Of a stretch of DNA of 64,000 nucleotides, positions 52,765 through 62,342 are shown in pieces. Origin of the DNA: Zoogloeaceae bacterium (GTDB lineage Bacteria; Pseudomonadota; Gammaproteobacteria; Burkholderiales; Rhodocyclaceae); NCBI GenBank assembly GCA_024235595.1, contig JACKMC010000003.1, positions 124,001 through 188,000 on the forward strand, written 5' to 3'. The notes beneath the pieces were generated by a model, which ran no database searches, was not told the DNA's origin, and saw nothing but the letters and a program-made list of their open reading frames with translations. A program made the position numbers and the translations under genes. Each line of letters begins with the position of its first letter. The first letter of the stretch is position 1.

Positions 52765-55671
52765 ATGCCTGAGATTGCTGCCCACACCATGACCAACGCG
52801 CCCCTCTCCGCCCTCGAACAGCGCGATGATTTCGTCGCCCGTCACATCGGACCCAACGCCGACGAAATCGCCACCATGCTGGCTGCCATCGGCGTCCCCA
52901 ACCTGGATACCCTGATCGACGAGACCGTGCCGAAAAGCATCCGCCTCGATACGCCGCTGCCGATCGCGGGCGCGAAGCCCGAACACGAGGCACTCGCTGA
53001 ACTCAAGCAGATCGCGGCGAAGAACAAGGTCTTGCGCTCGCTCATCGGCATGGGCTACTACGACACCATCACGCCCAAGGTCATCCTCCGCAACGTGATG
53101 GAGAACCCGGGCTGGTACACCGCCTACACACCCTATCAGGCGGAGATCGCCCAGGGCCGTCTCGAGGCATTGCTCAACTACCAGCAGATGGTGGTCGACC
53201 TCACCGGCCTCGAACTGGCCAACGCTTCGCTGCTGGACGAAGCCACGGCCGCCGCCGAAGCGATGGCGATGGCCCGCCGGGTGAGCAAGTCGAAATCGAA
53301 TGCATTCTTCGTCGATGAAGACGCTTTCCCGCAGACCATCGATGTCATCCGTACCCGGGCCGGCTATTTCGGCTTTGAAGTGGTGCTCGGCAAGGCCGCC
53401 GATGCGGGCCAGCACGAGGTCTTCGGGGCGCTGCTGCAATACCCCAATGCGCGCGGCGAGGTCACCGACTTAAGCGAGGTCATCGCCGCGCTCAAGGGAC
53501 GCGGCGCCGTCGTCGCGGTGGCGACCGACCTGATGGCCCTGGTGCTGCTCAAGTCGCCAGGCGCGATGGGCGCGGACATCGCACTCGGCTCGGCCCAGCG
53601 CTTCGGTGTACCACTCGGTTTCGGGGGCCCTCACGCCGCCTTCTTCGCCACCCGGGAAGCCAATGTGCGCTCGATGCCGGGGCGTATCATCGGCGTCTCC
53701 AAGGACACCCGCGGCAAGGCCGCACTGCGCATGACGCTGCAAACACGCGAGCAACACATCCGTCGCGAAAAGGCCAATTCCAACATCTGCACCTCGCAGG
53801 TGCTGCTGGCCAACATGGCCGGCATGTATGCGGTCTATCATGGCCCCACCGGACTGAGGACCATCGCCAACCGTATCCACCGCCTCACCGCGATTCTCGT
53901 CGAAGGCCTGCAGCGGGCCGATGTGCAGGTCCTTACCAAGTGCTACTTCGACACCATCCAGATCAAGCTGGGCGCCCTCTGCCAGGCGATCTACCAGGAC
54001 GTGCAGAACGCCGGCTACAACCTCTGGCTTGCCGGCAACGGCATCCTCTCCCTGTCGATCGATGAAAAATGCACCCGTGACGACATCGCCCGGCTGATCA
54101 AGCTCATCAGCAAGGTCAATGCCAACGTCGATGACCTGGACGGCAAGCTTGCCGCCAAGCCCGCGCTGCCCGACACCCTGCTGCGCAGCGACGCGATCCT
54201 CTCCCATCCGGTGTTCAACAGCCATCACACCGAACACGAGATGCTGCGCTACCTAAAGAAGCTGCAGAACCGCGATCTCGCACTCGACCATTCGATGATT
54301 TCGCTCGGCTCATGCACCATGAAGCTCAACGCAACAAGCGAGATGATCCCGGTCACCTGGCCCGAATTCGCCGATGTGCACCCTTTCGCGCCGGCCAGCC
54401 AGACCGAAGGCTACCTCGAGATGATCACCGGCCTCGCCAACTACCTCAAGGCCGTGACCGGCTTCGACGCCATCTGCATGCAGCCCAACTCGGGCGCCCA
54501 GGGCGAATATGCCGGCCTGGTGGCGATCCGCCGCTACCATGCCAGCCGCGGCGAGAACCATCGCAATGTCTGCCTGATTCCGAAGTCGGCCCACGGCACC
54601 AACCCGGCCACCGCGCAGATGTGCGGCATGGACGTGATCGTGGTGGCCTGCGACGAAAACGGCAACGTCGATGTCTCCGACCTCAGGGACAAGGCGGAAC
54701 AGCACCAGGAGCGGCTCGCCGCCCTGATGATCACCTATCCGTCCACCCACGGCGTGTTCGAGGAAGACATTCGCGAGATCTGCACCATCGTTCATGCCAA
54801 CGGCGGCCAGGTCTACATGGACGGCGCCAACCTCAACGCCCAGGTCGGGCTCACCTCGCCGGCCAGCATCGGCGCCGACGTAAGCCACATGAACCTGCAC
54901 AAGACCTTCTGCATCCCCCATGGCGGTGGCGGCCCGGGCATGGGGCCGATCGGCCTGGCAGCCCATCTCGAGCCCTTCATGGCAGATCACGTGCTCGTCG
55001 GCACTGGCGGCGAGGGACGCAGGAACAAGGGCCAGGGGGCGGTTTCCGCTGCCCCGTTCGGATCGGCATCGATCCTCCCGATCAGCTGGATGTACATTGC
55101 GATGATGGGTGGCGAAGGCCTGAAGCGCGCCACCGAGACCGCGATCCTGAATGCCAACTACATCGCCGCCCGGCTCGCCGACCACTACCCGGTCCTGTAT
55201 ACCGGGGCGCGCGGTCGGGTCGCGCACGAGTGCATCCTCGACATTCGCCCGATCAAGGCCAGTTGCGGCATCACCGAGGTCGACATCGCGAAGCGGCTGA
55301 TGGACTACGGATTCCACGCGCCAACGATGTCCTTCCCGGTGGCCGGCACGATGATGGTCGAACCGACGGAATCGGAAGACCTGGGTGAGATGGACCGCTT
55401 CATCGGGGCGATGATCGCGATCCGCAACGAGATCCGGCAGATCGAGAACGGCACCTTGCCTGCAGACGACAACCCGCTCAAGAACGCACCGCACAGCCAG
55501 GCGGACCTGATCGCGGACTGGGACCGTGCCTACAGCCGCCAGCAGGCTGTCTTCCCGCTGCCCTGGGTGGCCGAGAACAAGTTCTGGCCGAGCGTAAATC
55601 GCATCGACGACGTTTACGGCGACCGCAACCTGTTCTGCTCCTGCGTCCCCATGGACGCCTACGAAAACTGA
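52765..55671 (+). CDS. gcvP: Glycine dehydrogenase (decarboxylating), P protein
   Basis: 968 residues, the fused homodimeric type. Decarboxylates glycine using pyridoxal phosphate. The N-terminal half carries FVARHIGP and GMGYYDTITP; the C-terminal half has the PLP lysine in NLHKTFCIPHGGGGPG. Two starts are possible: MPEIAAHT at 52765 and MTNAPLSA at 52789, neither with a strong Shine-Dalgarno; the core is unaffected. Last gene of the operon; the L protein is not encoded here. Confidence 0.96.
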   Translation: MPEIAAHTMTNAPLSALEQRDDFVARHIGPNADEIATMLAAIGVPNLDTLIDETVPKSIRLDTPLPIAGAKPEHEALAELKQIAAKNKVLRSLIGMGYYDTITPKVILRNVMENPGWYTAYTPYQAEIAQGRLEALLNYQQMVVDLTGLELANASLLDEATAAAEAMAMARRVSKSKSNAFFVDEDAFPQTIDVIRTRAGYFGFEVVLGKAADAGQHEVFGALLQYPNARGEVTDLSEVIAALKGRGAVVAVATDLMALVLLKSPGAMGADIALGSAQRFGVPLGFGGPHAAFFATREANVRSMPGRIIGVSKDTRGKAALRMTLQTREQHIRREKANSNICTSQVLLANMAGMYAVYHGPTGLRTIANRIHRLTAILVEGLQRADVQVLTKCYFDTIQIKLGALCQAIYQDVQNAGYNLWLAGNGILSLSIDEKCTRDDIARLIKLISKVNANVDDLDGKLAAKPALPDTLLRSDAILSHPVFNSHHTEHEMLRYLKKLQNRDLALDHSMISLGSCTMKLNATSEMIPVTWPEFADVHPFAPASQTEGYLEMITGLANYLKAVTGFDAICMQPNSGAQGEYAGLVAIRRYHASRGENHRNVCLIPKSAHGTNPATAQMCGMDVIVVACDENGNVDVSDLRDKAEQHQERLAALMITYPSTHGVFEEDIREICTIVHANGGQVYMDGANLNAQVGLTSPASIGADVSHMNLHKTFCIPHGGGGPGMGPIGLAAHLEPFMADHVLVGTGGEGRRNKGQGAVSAAPFGSASILPISWMYIAMMGGEGLKRATETAILNANYIAARLADHYPVLYTGARGRVAHECILDIRPIKASCGITEVDIAKRLMDYGFHAPTMSFPVAGTMMVEPTESEDLGEMDRFIGAMIAIRNEIRQIENGTLPADDNPLKNAPHSQADLIADWDRAYSRQQAVFPLPWVAENKFWPSVNRIDDVYGDRNLFCSCVPMDAYEN

Positions 55672-55720
55672 GCGCGAAGGGCTGCAGGCCGCGCGCTTGC
55701 AGGCCCCTCCCCCTCGCACC

Positions 55721-56647
55721 TCAGGGAATGAAGGGCAGCTCGATCCGTTCGGCACGCGACACGCCTTTGGTCATCTCCCGGCACTGCCCGAGAAACGCCT
55801 GCATCGCCGCGGAGTGATATTTTTCGCGGTGCCACAGGAAATGGAAGGTGCGCCGCAGGTCGAGTTCCGGCGTCTCGATGGGAACGAGACTGCCGCGCCT
55901 GAAGGCTTCGCGCAGTGCCAGGCGCGAGATGCAACCGATCCCCAGCCCGACCTCGACCGAGCGTTTGATCGCCTCGGTATGCTCGAGCTCGAGCTTGATG
56001 TCGAGCTTGCCGTGGTGGTGTCGCATGGCCCGCTCGAAGGTCTCGCGCGTGCCCGATCCGGTCTCGCGCAGGATCCACGACTCGCTCACCAGCTCGTCGA
56101 CCGAGACCGGCCCGCGCGCAGCCAGTGGATGGGTCGGCGCGCAGAACACCACCAGCTCATCCTCCACCCACGGCTCGAGCTCGAGGTCCGGGTGCCTGCA
56201 GCTGCCCTCGATCAGGCCAAGGTCGAGCTCATGGCGCGCCACCCGCTGGATGATCATCGAGGTGTTATGGACCTCGAGCGCAACCCGGCTCTGCGCATGC
56301 CGCTGAAGAAAGCTGACAACGATCAGCGTGGCGAGGTAGTTCCCGATGGTCAGCGTGGCGCCGATCCTCAAGGCACCGAAGCCCTCGCGGCCCTGAAGCC
56401 GCTCCTCGAATTCGCCGGCCCGGTCGAGCAGCTCGATCGCGCGCGGCAGAAGCTCACGGCCGAACTCGTTGAGGCGCAACGATTTTCCGATCCTGTCGAA
56501 CAGCTTCACATCGAATTGCCGCTCGAGCTCGGCAAGTGCGGTGCTGGTCGCGGACTGGGACATGGCGAGCTGGCGTCCGGCGGCGGAGACATTCTCAAGC
56601 CGTGCGATCGCGACAAAGACCTCGAGCTGTCTGAGGGTGTAACGCAT
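55721..56647 (-). CDS. LysR-family regulator, FinR-like
   Basis: 308 residues. N-terminal helix-turn-helix (TLRQLEVFVAIARLENVSAA...MSQSATSTALAELE) and a LysR substrate domain. It is divergent from fpr, as is finR in Pseudomonas, where FinR activates the ferredoxin reductase gene under superoxide or sulfite stress. I infer the same role from position and family; the effector is unknown. Confidence 0.88.
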   Translation of the reverse strand: MRYTLRQLEVFVAIARLENVSAAGRQLAMSQSATSTALAELERQFDVKLFDRIGKSLRLNEFGRELLPRAIELLDRAGEFEERLQGREGFGALRIGATLTIGNYLATLIVVSFLQRHAQSRVALEVHNTSMIIQRVARHELDLGLIEGSCRHPDLELEPWVEDELVVFCAPTHPLAARGPVSVDELVSESWILRETGSGTRETFERAMRHHHGKLDIKLELEHTEAIKRSVEVGLGIGCISRLALREAFRRGSLVPIETPELDLRRTFHFLWHREKYHSAAMQAFLGQCREMTKGVSRAERIELPFIP

Positions 56648-56663
56648 CGTCCTTATCTACCAG

Positions 56664-56675
56664 ATCGATATCGAT
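56664..56675. promoter_or_regulatory. Candidate LysR operator between the FinR-like gene and fpr
   Basis: ATCGATATCGAT, a perfect 12-bp palindrome about 17 bases upstream of the regulator start and about 80 upstream of fpr. TATATA (from about 56729) may be part of the fpr -10. Confidence 0.5.
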
Positions 56676-56753
56676 GATCCAAATTACCCATTTTACAGGT
56701 TGAAGTCCATTCTTTAGAGTCGGCGGCTATATAAGATCACCTCGGAAACCGCC

Positions 56754-57530
56754 ATGAGCAATCTTTCCACCGAACGCGTCGTCGAAGTCCATCATTGGAA
56801 CGACACCTTGTTCAGCTTCAAGACCACCCGCAATCCAGGCCTGCGTTTCGAGAACGGCCAGTTCGTGATGATCGGGCTTGAAGTCGAAGGACGTCCGCTC
56901 ACTCGCGCCTACAGCATCGCCAGCCCCAACTACGAAGAGCATCTCGAATTCTTCAGCATCAAGGTGCAGAACGGCCCACTTACCTCGCGCTTGCAGCATC
57001 TGCGCGAGGGCGACCCGATCGTCGTCAGCAAGAAGCCCACCGGCACCCTGGTGCTGCACGACCTGCGTCCCGGCAAGCACCTCTACCTGCTTTCCACCGG
57101 CACCGGACTGGCACCCTTCATGAGCGTGATCCAGGACCCGGAAGCATACGAACGCTTCGACAAGATCGTCCTGATCCATGGCGTGCGTCATGTCTCGGAG
57201 CTTGCCTACACCGGCTTCATCACCGAGCATCTGCCGAAGAACGAATTCTTCGGTTCCGAAGTCGCCGACAAGCTGATCTACTACCCGACGGTGACTCGCG
57301 AGCCGTTCCGCAACCGGGGCCGCATCACCGACCTGGTCGCAAGTGGCAAACTGTTCGCGGACATCGGGCTGCCGCCATTCGATCCGGCCCAGGACCGCGC
57401 GATGATCTGCGGCAGCCCCGCAATGCTCAAGGACTGCTGCGAGATGCTTGACCAGCGTGGTTTCCAGATCTCGCCGCGGATCGGCGAACCGGGTGACTAC
57501 GTGATCGAACGGGCCTTCGTCGAGCGCTGA
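56754..57530 (+). CDS. fpr: Ferredoxin--NADP(+) reductase
   Basis: 258 residues, the bacterial short FNR type. Exchanges electrons between NADPH and ferredoxin or flavodoxin. FAD-binding RAYSIASPNYEE, NADP-binding STGTGLAPFMSVIQDPE, CGSPAMLKDCCEML, and the C-terminal YVIERAFVER typical of the subclass are present. It is convergent with the DnaJ-like gene (5 bases between stops). Confidence 0.95.
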   Translation: MSNLSTERVVEVHHWNDTLFSFKTTRNPGLRFENGQFVMIGLEVEGRPLTRAYSIASPNYEEHLEFFSIKVQNGPLTSRLQHLREGDPIVVSKKPTGTLVLHDLRPGKHLYLLSTGTGLAPFMSVIQDPEAYERFDKIVLIHGVRHVSELAYTGFITEHLPKNEFFGSEVADKLIYYPTVTREPFRNRGRITDLVASGKLFADIGLPPFDPAQDRAMICGSPAMLKDCCEMLDQRGFQISPRIGEPGDYVIERAFVER

Positions 57531-57535
57531 GCGCC

Positions 57536-58534
57536 TCAATCCGAGGCTGCGTCGAGGGCGGCCCGAAATCCGGCGATTTCCGGGTAGTGGGTCGCGATTT
57601 CCTTTTCGAACTGTTTCTCGAGTCGTGCCAGCATCTTCCGTTGCTCCGGTGTGAGCGCGCCCGGCAGCACCGGGCGGATGCTGACCACTGCATCGCCAGC
57701 GGGCTCGCCACCCCGCCCCGGAAAGCCGCGTCCGGCGAGGCGCAACTCATGGGCCACGGCCTCGCCGGCCGGCAAGCTAACGATCTCTTCACCCACAGGC
57801 AACGGCACTGCCACCTTGCCACCTGTCAGTAGCGTGAACGCCGGCACCGGCAGCTCGACATGCAGTTCGCGTCGCTGCATGCGAAATACCGGATGCACGC
57901 GAAGGCGCACCGTCAACAGCAGATCGCCCGGCTCGCCCTCACCCTCGCCCGCAGGCGCCTCGCCCAGGCCGCGCAGACGCAACTGGTCGCCATCGAGCAG
58001 CCCTGGACGCACATGCACCGACACGCTCTGCTCACCCGAGACCTCGCCCGAACCCTTGCACATCTCGCACTGGGCCCGCGTGCTGAATCCCCGTCCGTCA
58101 CAAGCCGTGCAGTTCTCGAGATGCCGCCCGCCTCCACGCACCCGGCCGCTGCCGCTGCATACGGTGCACATGCGCGAACGTGCGAGCTCGATCCAGCCTG
58201 ATCCCTCACAGTCACCGCAGCATTGGGCACTGAGCAGCCGATACGCCTTTTCGCAGCCGCGTGCCGCCTCCTCGATTGACAGCCAAAGCTCGTCGCGCCG
58301 GTCCGCCCCGCGCGGCTGCCTGGCCGCCTCTTGGGCGACAGACTCGTCTTCGAGCTCGATCAGGCTTTCGTAGGCCGCCCGTATCCTGCGGAACTGCTCA
58401 AGCGCGGCCGGATCTCCATTGCGATCCGGATGCCACCTCATCGCCAGCCGCCGAAACGCGCGACGAATCGCCGCCGCGCCATCATCGGGCTCGAGGCCAA
58501 GCACTTCTCTGGGATCCGGCACTACCTTCGACAC
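57536..58534 (-). CDS. DnaJ-like co-chaperone without a G/F linker
   Basis: 332 residues. N-terminal J domain with HPD (HPDRNGDPA near 34-42), then four CXXCXGXG-type zinc-finger repeats (CGDCEGSG, CTVCSGSG, CTACDGRG, CEMCKGSG, about 106-165), and a DnaJ C-terminal substrate domain. The Gly/Phe-rich linker found in canonical DnaJ is missing; the J domain runs into the zinc region. It is probably a second, specialised DnaK partner, since dnaJ normally sits beside dnaK. Confidence 0.87.
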   Translation of the reverse strand: MSKVVPDPREVLGLEPDDGAAAIRRAFRRLAMRWHPDRNGDPAALEQFRRIRAAYESLIELEDESVAQEAARQPRGADRRDELWLSIEEAARGCEKAYRLLSAQCCGDCEGSGWIELARSRMCTVCSGSGRVRGGGRHLENCTACDGRGFSTRAQCEMCKGSGEVSGEQSVSVHVRPGLLDGDQLRLRGLGEAPAGEGEGEPGDLLLTVRLRVHPVFRMQRRELHVELPVPAFTLLTGGKVAVPLPVGEEIVSLPAGEAVAHELRLAGRGFPGRGGEPAGDAVVSIRPVLPGALTPEQRKMLARLEKQFEKEIATHYPEIAGFRAALDAASD

Positions 58535-58844
58535 ACGTCACTTCCGTGGAGCGGGGGGCAAAATGTTGCCACGTCCGCGCCGATCGCGCTCGACAAATAT
58601 CAGCCGCGGCCTCGAGACGAAGCGCTGCGCCGGCAAGGTCCAGGCTTCATGCCACCTGAGGCGGCTCGTCGCAGTCGCGCGAGCTTCCTTGAAAGAATTC
58701 ATTAAGAATTTCCTAACAATACAGTAAGCTCTTGTTTTTTCGCATGTTTTGTCGTTTTTCGTAAGCGACGCGTAAGCCGTCTGGCCTAGCTTTGCGGGGC
58801 CCCGGATCGTTCCGCATCCGGTCGGCGAAATCCAGGAGGGGAAC
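58535..58844. other. Intergenic regulatory region ahead of the DUF485-ActP operon
   Basis: 310 bases. No gene is visible. It becomes AT-rich from about 58690 and contains three GTAAGC copies, at 58724, 58761 and 58772, the last two with an 11-bp period. This is the likely promoter and operator region of the transporter operon. Confidence 0.6.
58761..58777 (+). promoter_or_regulatory. GTAAGC direct repeat, candidate response-regulator site
   Basis: GTAAGC-GACGC-GTAAGC: two 6-bp units with period 11, as in OmpR-family sites. It is 68-84 bases upstream of the DUF485 start; a third copy is at 58724-58729. The two-component genes at 60978-63003 are a possible source of the regulator. Confidence 0.5.
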
Positions 58845-59153
58845 ATGCAGAAGGAAACAGCGGCTGCGATTGCCGCAAACCCGAAATACCAGAAACTCGT
58901 GGCAACCCGCTCCGGCTTCGGGTGGCTGCTCACCGCGATCATGATGATCGTGTACTACGGCTACATCGGCATCATCGCCTTCGACAAGGAGTTGCTGGCG
59001 CAACCTCTCGGCGCCGGGGTAATGACGGTCGGCATCCCGGTGGGCCTGGGCGTGATCGTGTTCACGATCGTCATCACCGGCATCTATGTGCAGCGCGCAA
59101 ACACCGAGTTCGACGCGCTGACCAAGGAAATCATCGAGGAGACCCGTTCATGA
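58845..59153 (+). CDS. DUF485 family small membrane protein
   Basis: 102 residues, two transmembrane helices (about 24-46 and 57-79) with the AIAANPKYQKLVATRSGFGW start of YjcH-type proteins. Always found beside ActP-type transporters, presumably as an accessory subunit. Its stop overlaps the actP ATG (ATGA). Confidence 0.92.
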   Translation: MQKETAAAIAANPKYQKLVATRSGFGWLLTAIMMIVYYGYIGIIAFDKELLAQPLGAGVMTVGIPVGLGVIVFTIVITGIYVQRANTEFDALTKEIIEETRS

Positions 59154-60898
59154 TCGGGCGCATCACACGTAACGCCGGGGCCCTTGCGCTGCTGCTGCTG
59201 TCCTTCGGCGCACTCGCCGCCGGCGGCGATCTCGGCGAACTGCAGAAACAGCCAACCAACTGGACCGCGATCTCGATGTTCGCCGTCTTCGTCATGGCAA
59301 CACTGTTCATCACCAAGGCTGCGGCCGCCAAGACCAAGTCGGCGGCCGACTTCTATACGGCCGGCGGCGGCATCACCGGCTTCCAGAACGGCATGGCGAT
59401 TGCGGGCGACTACATGTCCGCGGCCTCCTTCCTGGGTATCTCGGCGGCAGTCATGGCCAACGGCTACGACGGCCTGATCTACTCGATCGGCTTTCTTGTC
59501 GGCTGGCCGGTCATCACCTTCCTGATGGCCGAACGGCTGCGCAACCTCGGCAAGTTCACTTTCGCCGACGTCGCCGCCTACCGTTTCGGGCAAACGCCGA
59601 TTCGCGCCTTCGCAGCCTCCGGCACGCTGGTGGTGGTGGCCTTCTACCTCATCGCCCAGATGGTCGGTGCCGGCCAGTTGATCAAGCTGCTGTTCGGCCT
59701 CGAGTACTGGATGGCGGTGGTCATCGTCGGCGCGCTGATGATGGTGTACGTGCTCTTCGGTGGCATGACCGCCACCACCTGGGTGCAGATCATCAAGGCC
59801 TGCCTGCTGCTCGCCGGGGCAACCTTCATGGCGGTAATGGTGCTGGCAAAATTCGGCTTCAGCCCCGAGGCGATGTTCGCCAAGGCCGTCGAGATCAAGA
59901 CCATGCTCGCAGCTCAGGACGCCAAGCTCATCGAGGAAGCGGCGACCAAGGGTGTCGAGGTCAGCAGCCTGGCCGCCACTCAGGGCCTGTCGATCATGGG
60001 CCCGGGCAAGTTCATCACCGATCCGATCTCGGCAATCTCCTTCGGCATGGCGCTGATGTTCGGTACCGCCGGCCTGCCCCACATCCTGATGCGGTTCTTC
60101 ACCGTGCCGGATGCCAAGGAAGCGCGCAAGTCGGTGTTCTGGGCCACGACCTGGATCGGCTACTTCTATGTGCTGACCTTCATCATCGGCTTTGGCGCCA
60201 TCTGTTTCGTGCTCACCAACCCCGATTTCCTCGAGGGTCTCGGCAAGCTGCGCGGCGGCGGCAACATGGCGGCAATCCACCTCGCGGATGCGGTCGGCGG
60301 CAACGTCTTCCTGGGCTTCATCTCGGCGGTCGCCTTCGCCACCATTCTTGCCGTGGTCGCAGGCCTGACGCTTTCCGGTGCCTCGGCAGTGTCACACGAC
60401 CTCTACGCCACGGTATTCAAGAAGGGCAAGGCCAGCTCCGCCGACGAGCTCAAGGTCTCGCGGATCACCACGCTCGCGCTGGGCGTGATTGCCGTGGTGC
60501 TGGGCATCGCTTTCGAGAAGCAGAACATCGCCTTCATGGTGTCGCTGGCTTTCGCAATCGCCGCCTCTGCCAACTTCCCGGTGCTGTTCATGTCGGTGCT
60601 GTGGAAGAACTGCACCACCTACGGCGCAGCGATTGGCGGCTTCATCGGCCTCGCCACTGCCGTAGTGCTGACGATCCTGTCGAAGTCGGTATGGGTCGAT
60701 GTGCTGCACATGGCGGACGTCCCGGTATTCCCCTACGCCTCGCCCGCACTCTTCTCGATGACCGCAGGCTTTCTCGGCATCTGGCTGTTCTCGACCCTCG
60801 ACAACAGTGCTCGCGCCAAGGAAGACCGGGCAGGTTACCTCGCCCAGAAGGTGCGTTCCGAGACCGGCATCGGCGCAGCCGGCGCATCGGGTCACTGA
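59150..60898 (+). CDS. actP: Cation/acetate symporter, ActP family (sodium:solute symporter)
   Basis: 582 residues, with a cleavable-looking N-terminal hydrophobic segment and about 13 helices of the SSS family. FYTAGGGITGFQNGMAIAGDYMSAASFLG and the sodium-site stretch VAFATILAVVAGLTLSGASAVSHDLYA match ActP. It probably imports acetate or a related short carboxylate. Coupled to the DUF485 gene by a 4-base overlap, followed by a terminator. Confidence 0.9.
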   Translation: MIGRITRNAGALALLLLSFGALAAGGDLGELQKQPTNWTAISMFAVFVMATLFITKAAAAKTKSAADFYTAGGGITGFQNGMAIAGDYMSAASFLGISAAVMANGYDGLIYSIGFLVGWPVITFLMAERLRNLGKFTFADVAAYRFGQTPIRAFAASGTLVVVAFYLIAQMVGAGQLIKLLFGLEYWMAVVIVGALMMVYVLFGGMTATTWVQIIKACLLLAGATFMAVMVLAKFGFSPEAMFAKAVEIKTMLAAQDAKLIEEAATKGVEVSSLAATQGLSIMGPGKFITDPISAISFGMALMFGTAGLPHILMRFFTVPDAKEARKSVFWATTWIGYFYVLTFIIGFGAICFVLTNPDFLEGLGKLRGGGNMAAIHLADAVGGNVFLGFISAVAFATILAVVAGLTLSGASAVSHDLYATVFKKGKASSADELKVSRITTLALGVIAVVLGIAFEKQNIAFMVSLAFAIAASANFPVLFMSVLWKNCTTYGAAIGGFIGLATAVVLTILSKSVWVDVLHMADVPVFPYASPALFSMTAGFLGIWLFSTLDNSARAKEDRAGYLAQKVRSETGIGAAGASGH

Positions 60899-60950
60899 GC
60901 AGGCGTCGGCGCGGAAAGCCCCTCCGGGGGCTGCCCGACAAGACTGCGCG

Positions 60951-60978
60951 CGGCGACACCCTGGGTGTCGCCGTTTTC
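60951..60978 (+). terminator. Terminator of the DUF485-actP operon
   Basis: CGGCGACACC-CTG-GGTGTCGCCG followed by TTTTCT, about 53 bases after the actP stop, just before the convergent kinase stop codon. Confidence 0.88.
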
Positions 60979-62342
60979 TATTGGGCCGTCGCACTCATCG
61001 CCGGCAGATCGAGCAATAACACCGTGCCGCCCGACGCGCCTCTGTCGAGGACCGTGATCGTACCGCCGTGCGCAGTAACGATCTCGCTGGCGATGGACAG
61101 CCCTAGCCCACTGCCCGTGCCTCGCGCCGCCGGGCTGCGGTAGAAGCGCTCGAATATCCTCTCGCGCTCGCTCGCGGGAATTCCCGGGCCGCTGTCGGCC
61201 ACCCGGATCAGCACCCGGGTGCCATCGAGCCTGCAGGTCAGTGTCACTTCCCCGCCATCCGGCGTGTACTTGATCGCGTTGTCGACCAGGTTTGCCAGCA
61301 GCTCGCGCAGCAGTGTCGGGTCGCCCGCGAGCACAGCGCGCTCGCGCTCGACGCCGAAGTCGATCCCGCGGCTATCAGCGCTGCGCAACCAGTCGTCGAG
61401 CATCTCGTCGATGAGTTCGGCCATGTCGACCGAGGCATGATGCACCAGCAGCAGCGCCCCCGACTCCGCCCGCGCCAGCGTCAGAAGCTGGTTTGCAAGG
61501 CGGATCACCCGCTGTACCGAGTTGTGAAGCGTGGTTCGCAGACTCGCATCGTCGGGCGTAGCCTCGAGCAGCTCAAGTTGAAGCTGAAGGCCCGCGAGCG
61601 GGGTGCGCAGTTGATGCGCCGCCTCCTGCAAGAAGCGGCGCTGCTGGTGTCCAGCGCTCTCGAGGCCCGCGAAAAGCGTATTCAGGGCCGCCACCAGCTG
61701 CCGAATCTCGACCGGCACCGTCGACGGATCCACTGGCGACAGATCTTGTACCGAACGTCGCGAAAGATCGCGTTCGAGCGTACTCAATGGCGACAGGCCA
61801 CGCTGGATGGCCCAACGCGAGGCCAGGCCGATGGCGCTCAACACCAGCAGCATCGCCACCCCGAATCCCCACAGCAAGGTATGTACCGCCTTCTCGCGCT
61901 TGCCGAGCGTCTCCGCCACCGTCACATAGAATCCGACCGCATCCAACTGCTGGTGCAGGCGCACGCCGCGAATCGGTTCGCCACGAAACTGGGCATGGAA
62001 AAAGTACGGCTGCATGGTCGGAAAGCGAACCTCGGCGGGTGGCAGGTCGGTGTCACCCGAAACCAGCCGGCCGTGATCGTCGCGCACACGAAAATAGATG
62101 CGGTCCACGGTGTCGGTACGAAGCACCGCTTCGGCCTCGAAGGGCAGCGAAACCTGCAGTCCGAAGGGCTCGAGCCGCACCCGGTTGGCCACGCCATTGG
62201 CGAGGTTGAGCAGGCTCTGGTCATAGGCCGAGGTGACGACCCGGCCGGCGACGCTGTAGGCCAGCCAGCCACCGCACAACGTCGCGACGAGCGTCGGTGC
62301 GGCGAACGCGGCCAGCAGCTTGCGCTGCAGACTAGTCTGCAT
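60978..62342 (-). CDS. TctE/QseC-like sensor histidine kinase
   Basis: 454 residues. Two membrane helices (about 9-30 and 158-178) flank a periplasmic TctE-type sensor region, then HAMP, the phosphoacceptor H243 in QEAAHQLRTPLAG, and a complete HATPase domain (LVDNAIKYTPDG, DSGPGIP, GSGLGLSIA). Overlaps its regulator gene by 11 bases. It is convergent with the ActP operon, and TctDE-type systems often control carboxylate uptake, so ActP is the plausible target. Confidence 0.92.
   Translation of the reverse strand: MQTSLQRKLLAAFAAPTLVATLCGGWLAYSVAGRVVTSAYDQSLLNLANGVANRVRLEPFGLQVSLPFEAEAVLRTDTVDRIYFRVRDDHGRLVSGDTDLPPAEVRFPTMQPYFFHAQFRGEPIRGVRLHQQLDAVGFYVTVAETLGKREKAVHTLLWGFGVAMLLVLSAIGLASRWAIQRGLSPLSTLERDLSRRSVQDLSPVDPSTVPVEIRQLVAALNTLFAGLESAGHQQRRFLQEAAHQLRTPLAGLQLQLELLEATPDDASLRTTLHNSVQRVIRLANQLLTLARAESGALLLVHHASVDMAELIDEMLDDWLRSADSRGIDFGVERERAVLAGDPTLLRELLANLVDNAIKYTPDGGEVTLTCRLDGTRVLIRVADSGPGIPASERERIFERFYRSPAARGTGSGLGLSIASEIVTAHGGTITVLDRGASGGTVLLLDLPAMSATAQ

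Noticed and set aside
54310..55755. Long minus-strand open frame opposite gcvP
   Set aside because: Shadow of the conserved P protein; codon pattern is that of a third-position GC reflection.
58782..58795. Possible sigma-54 promoter TGGCCTAGCTTTGC ahead of the DUF485 gene
   Set aside because: The GG and GC elements are one base too close (9 instead of 10 between them), and sigma-54 promoters rarely tolerate this.
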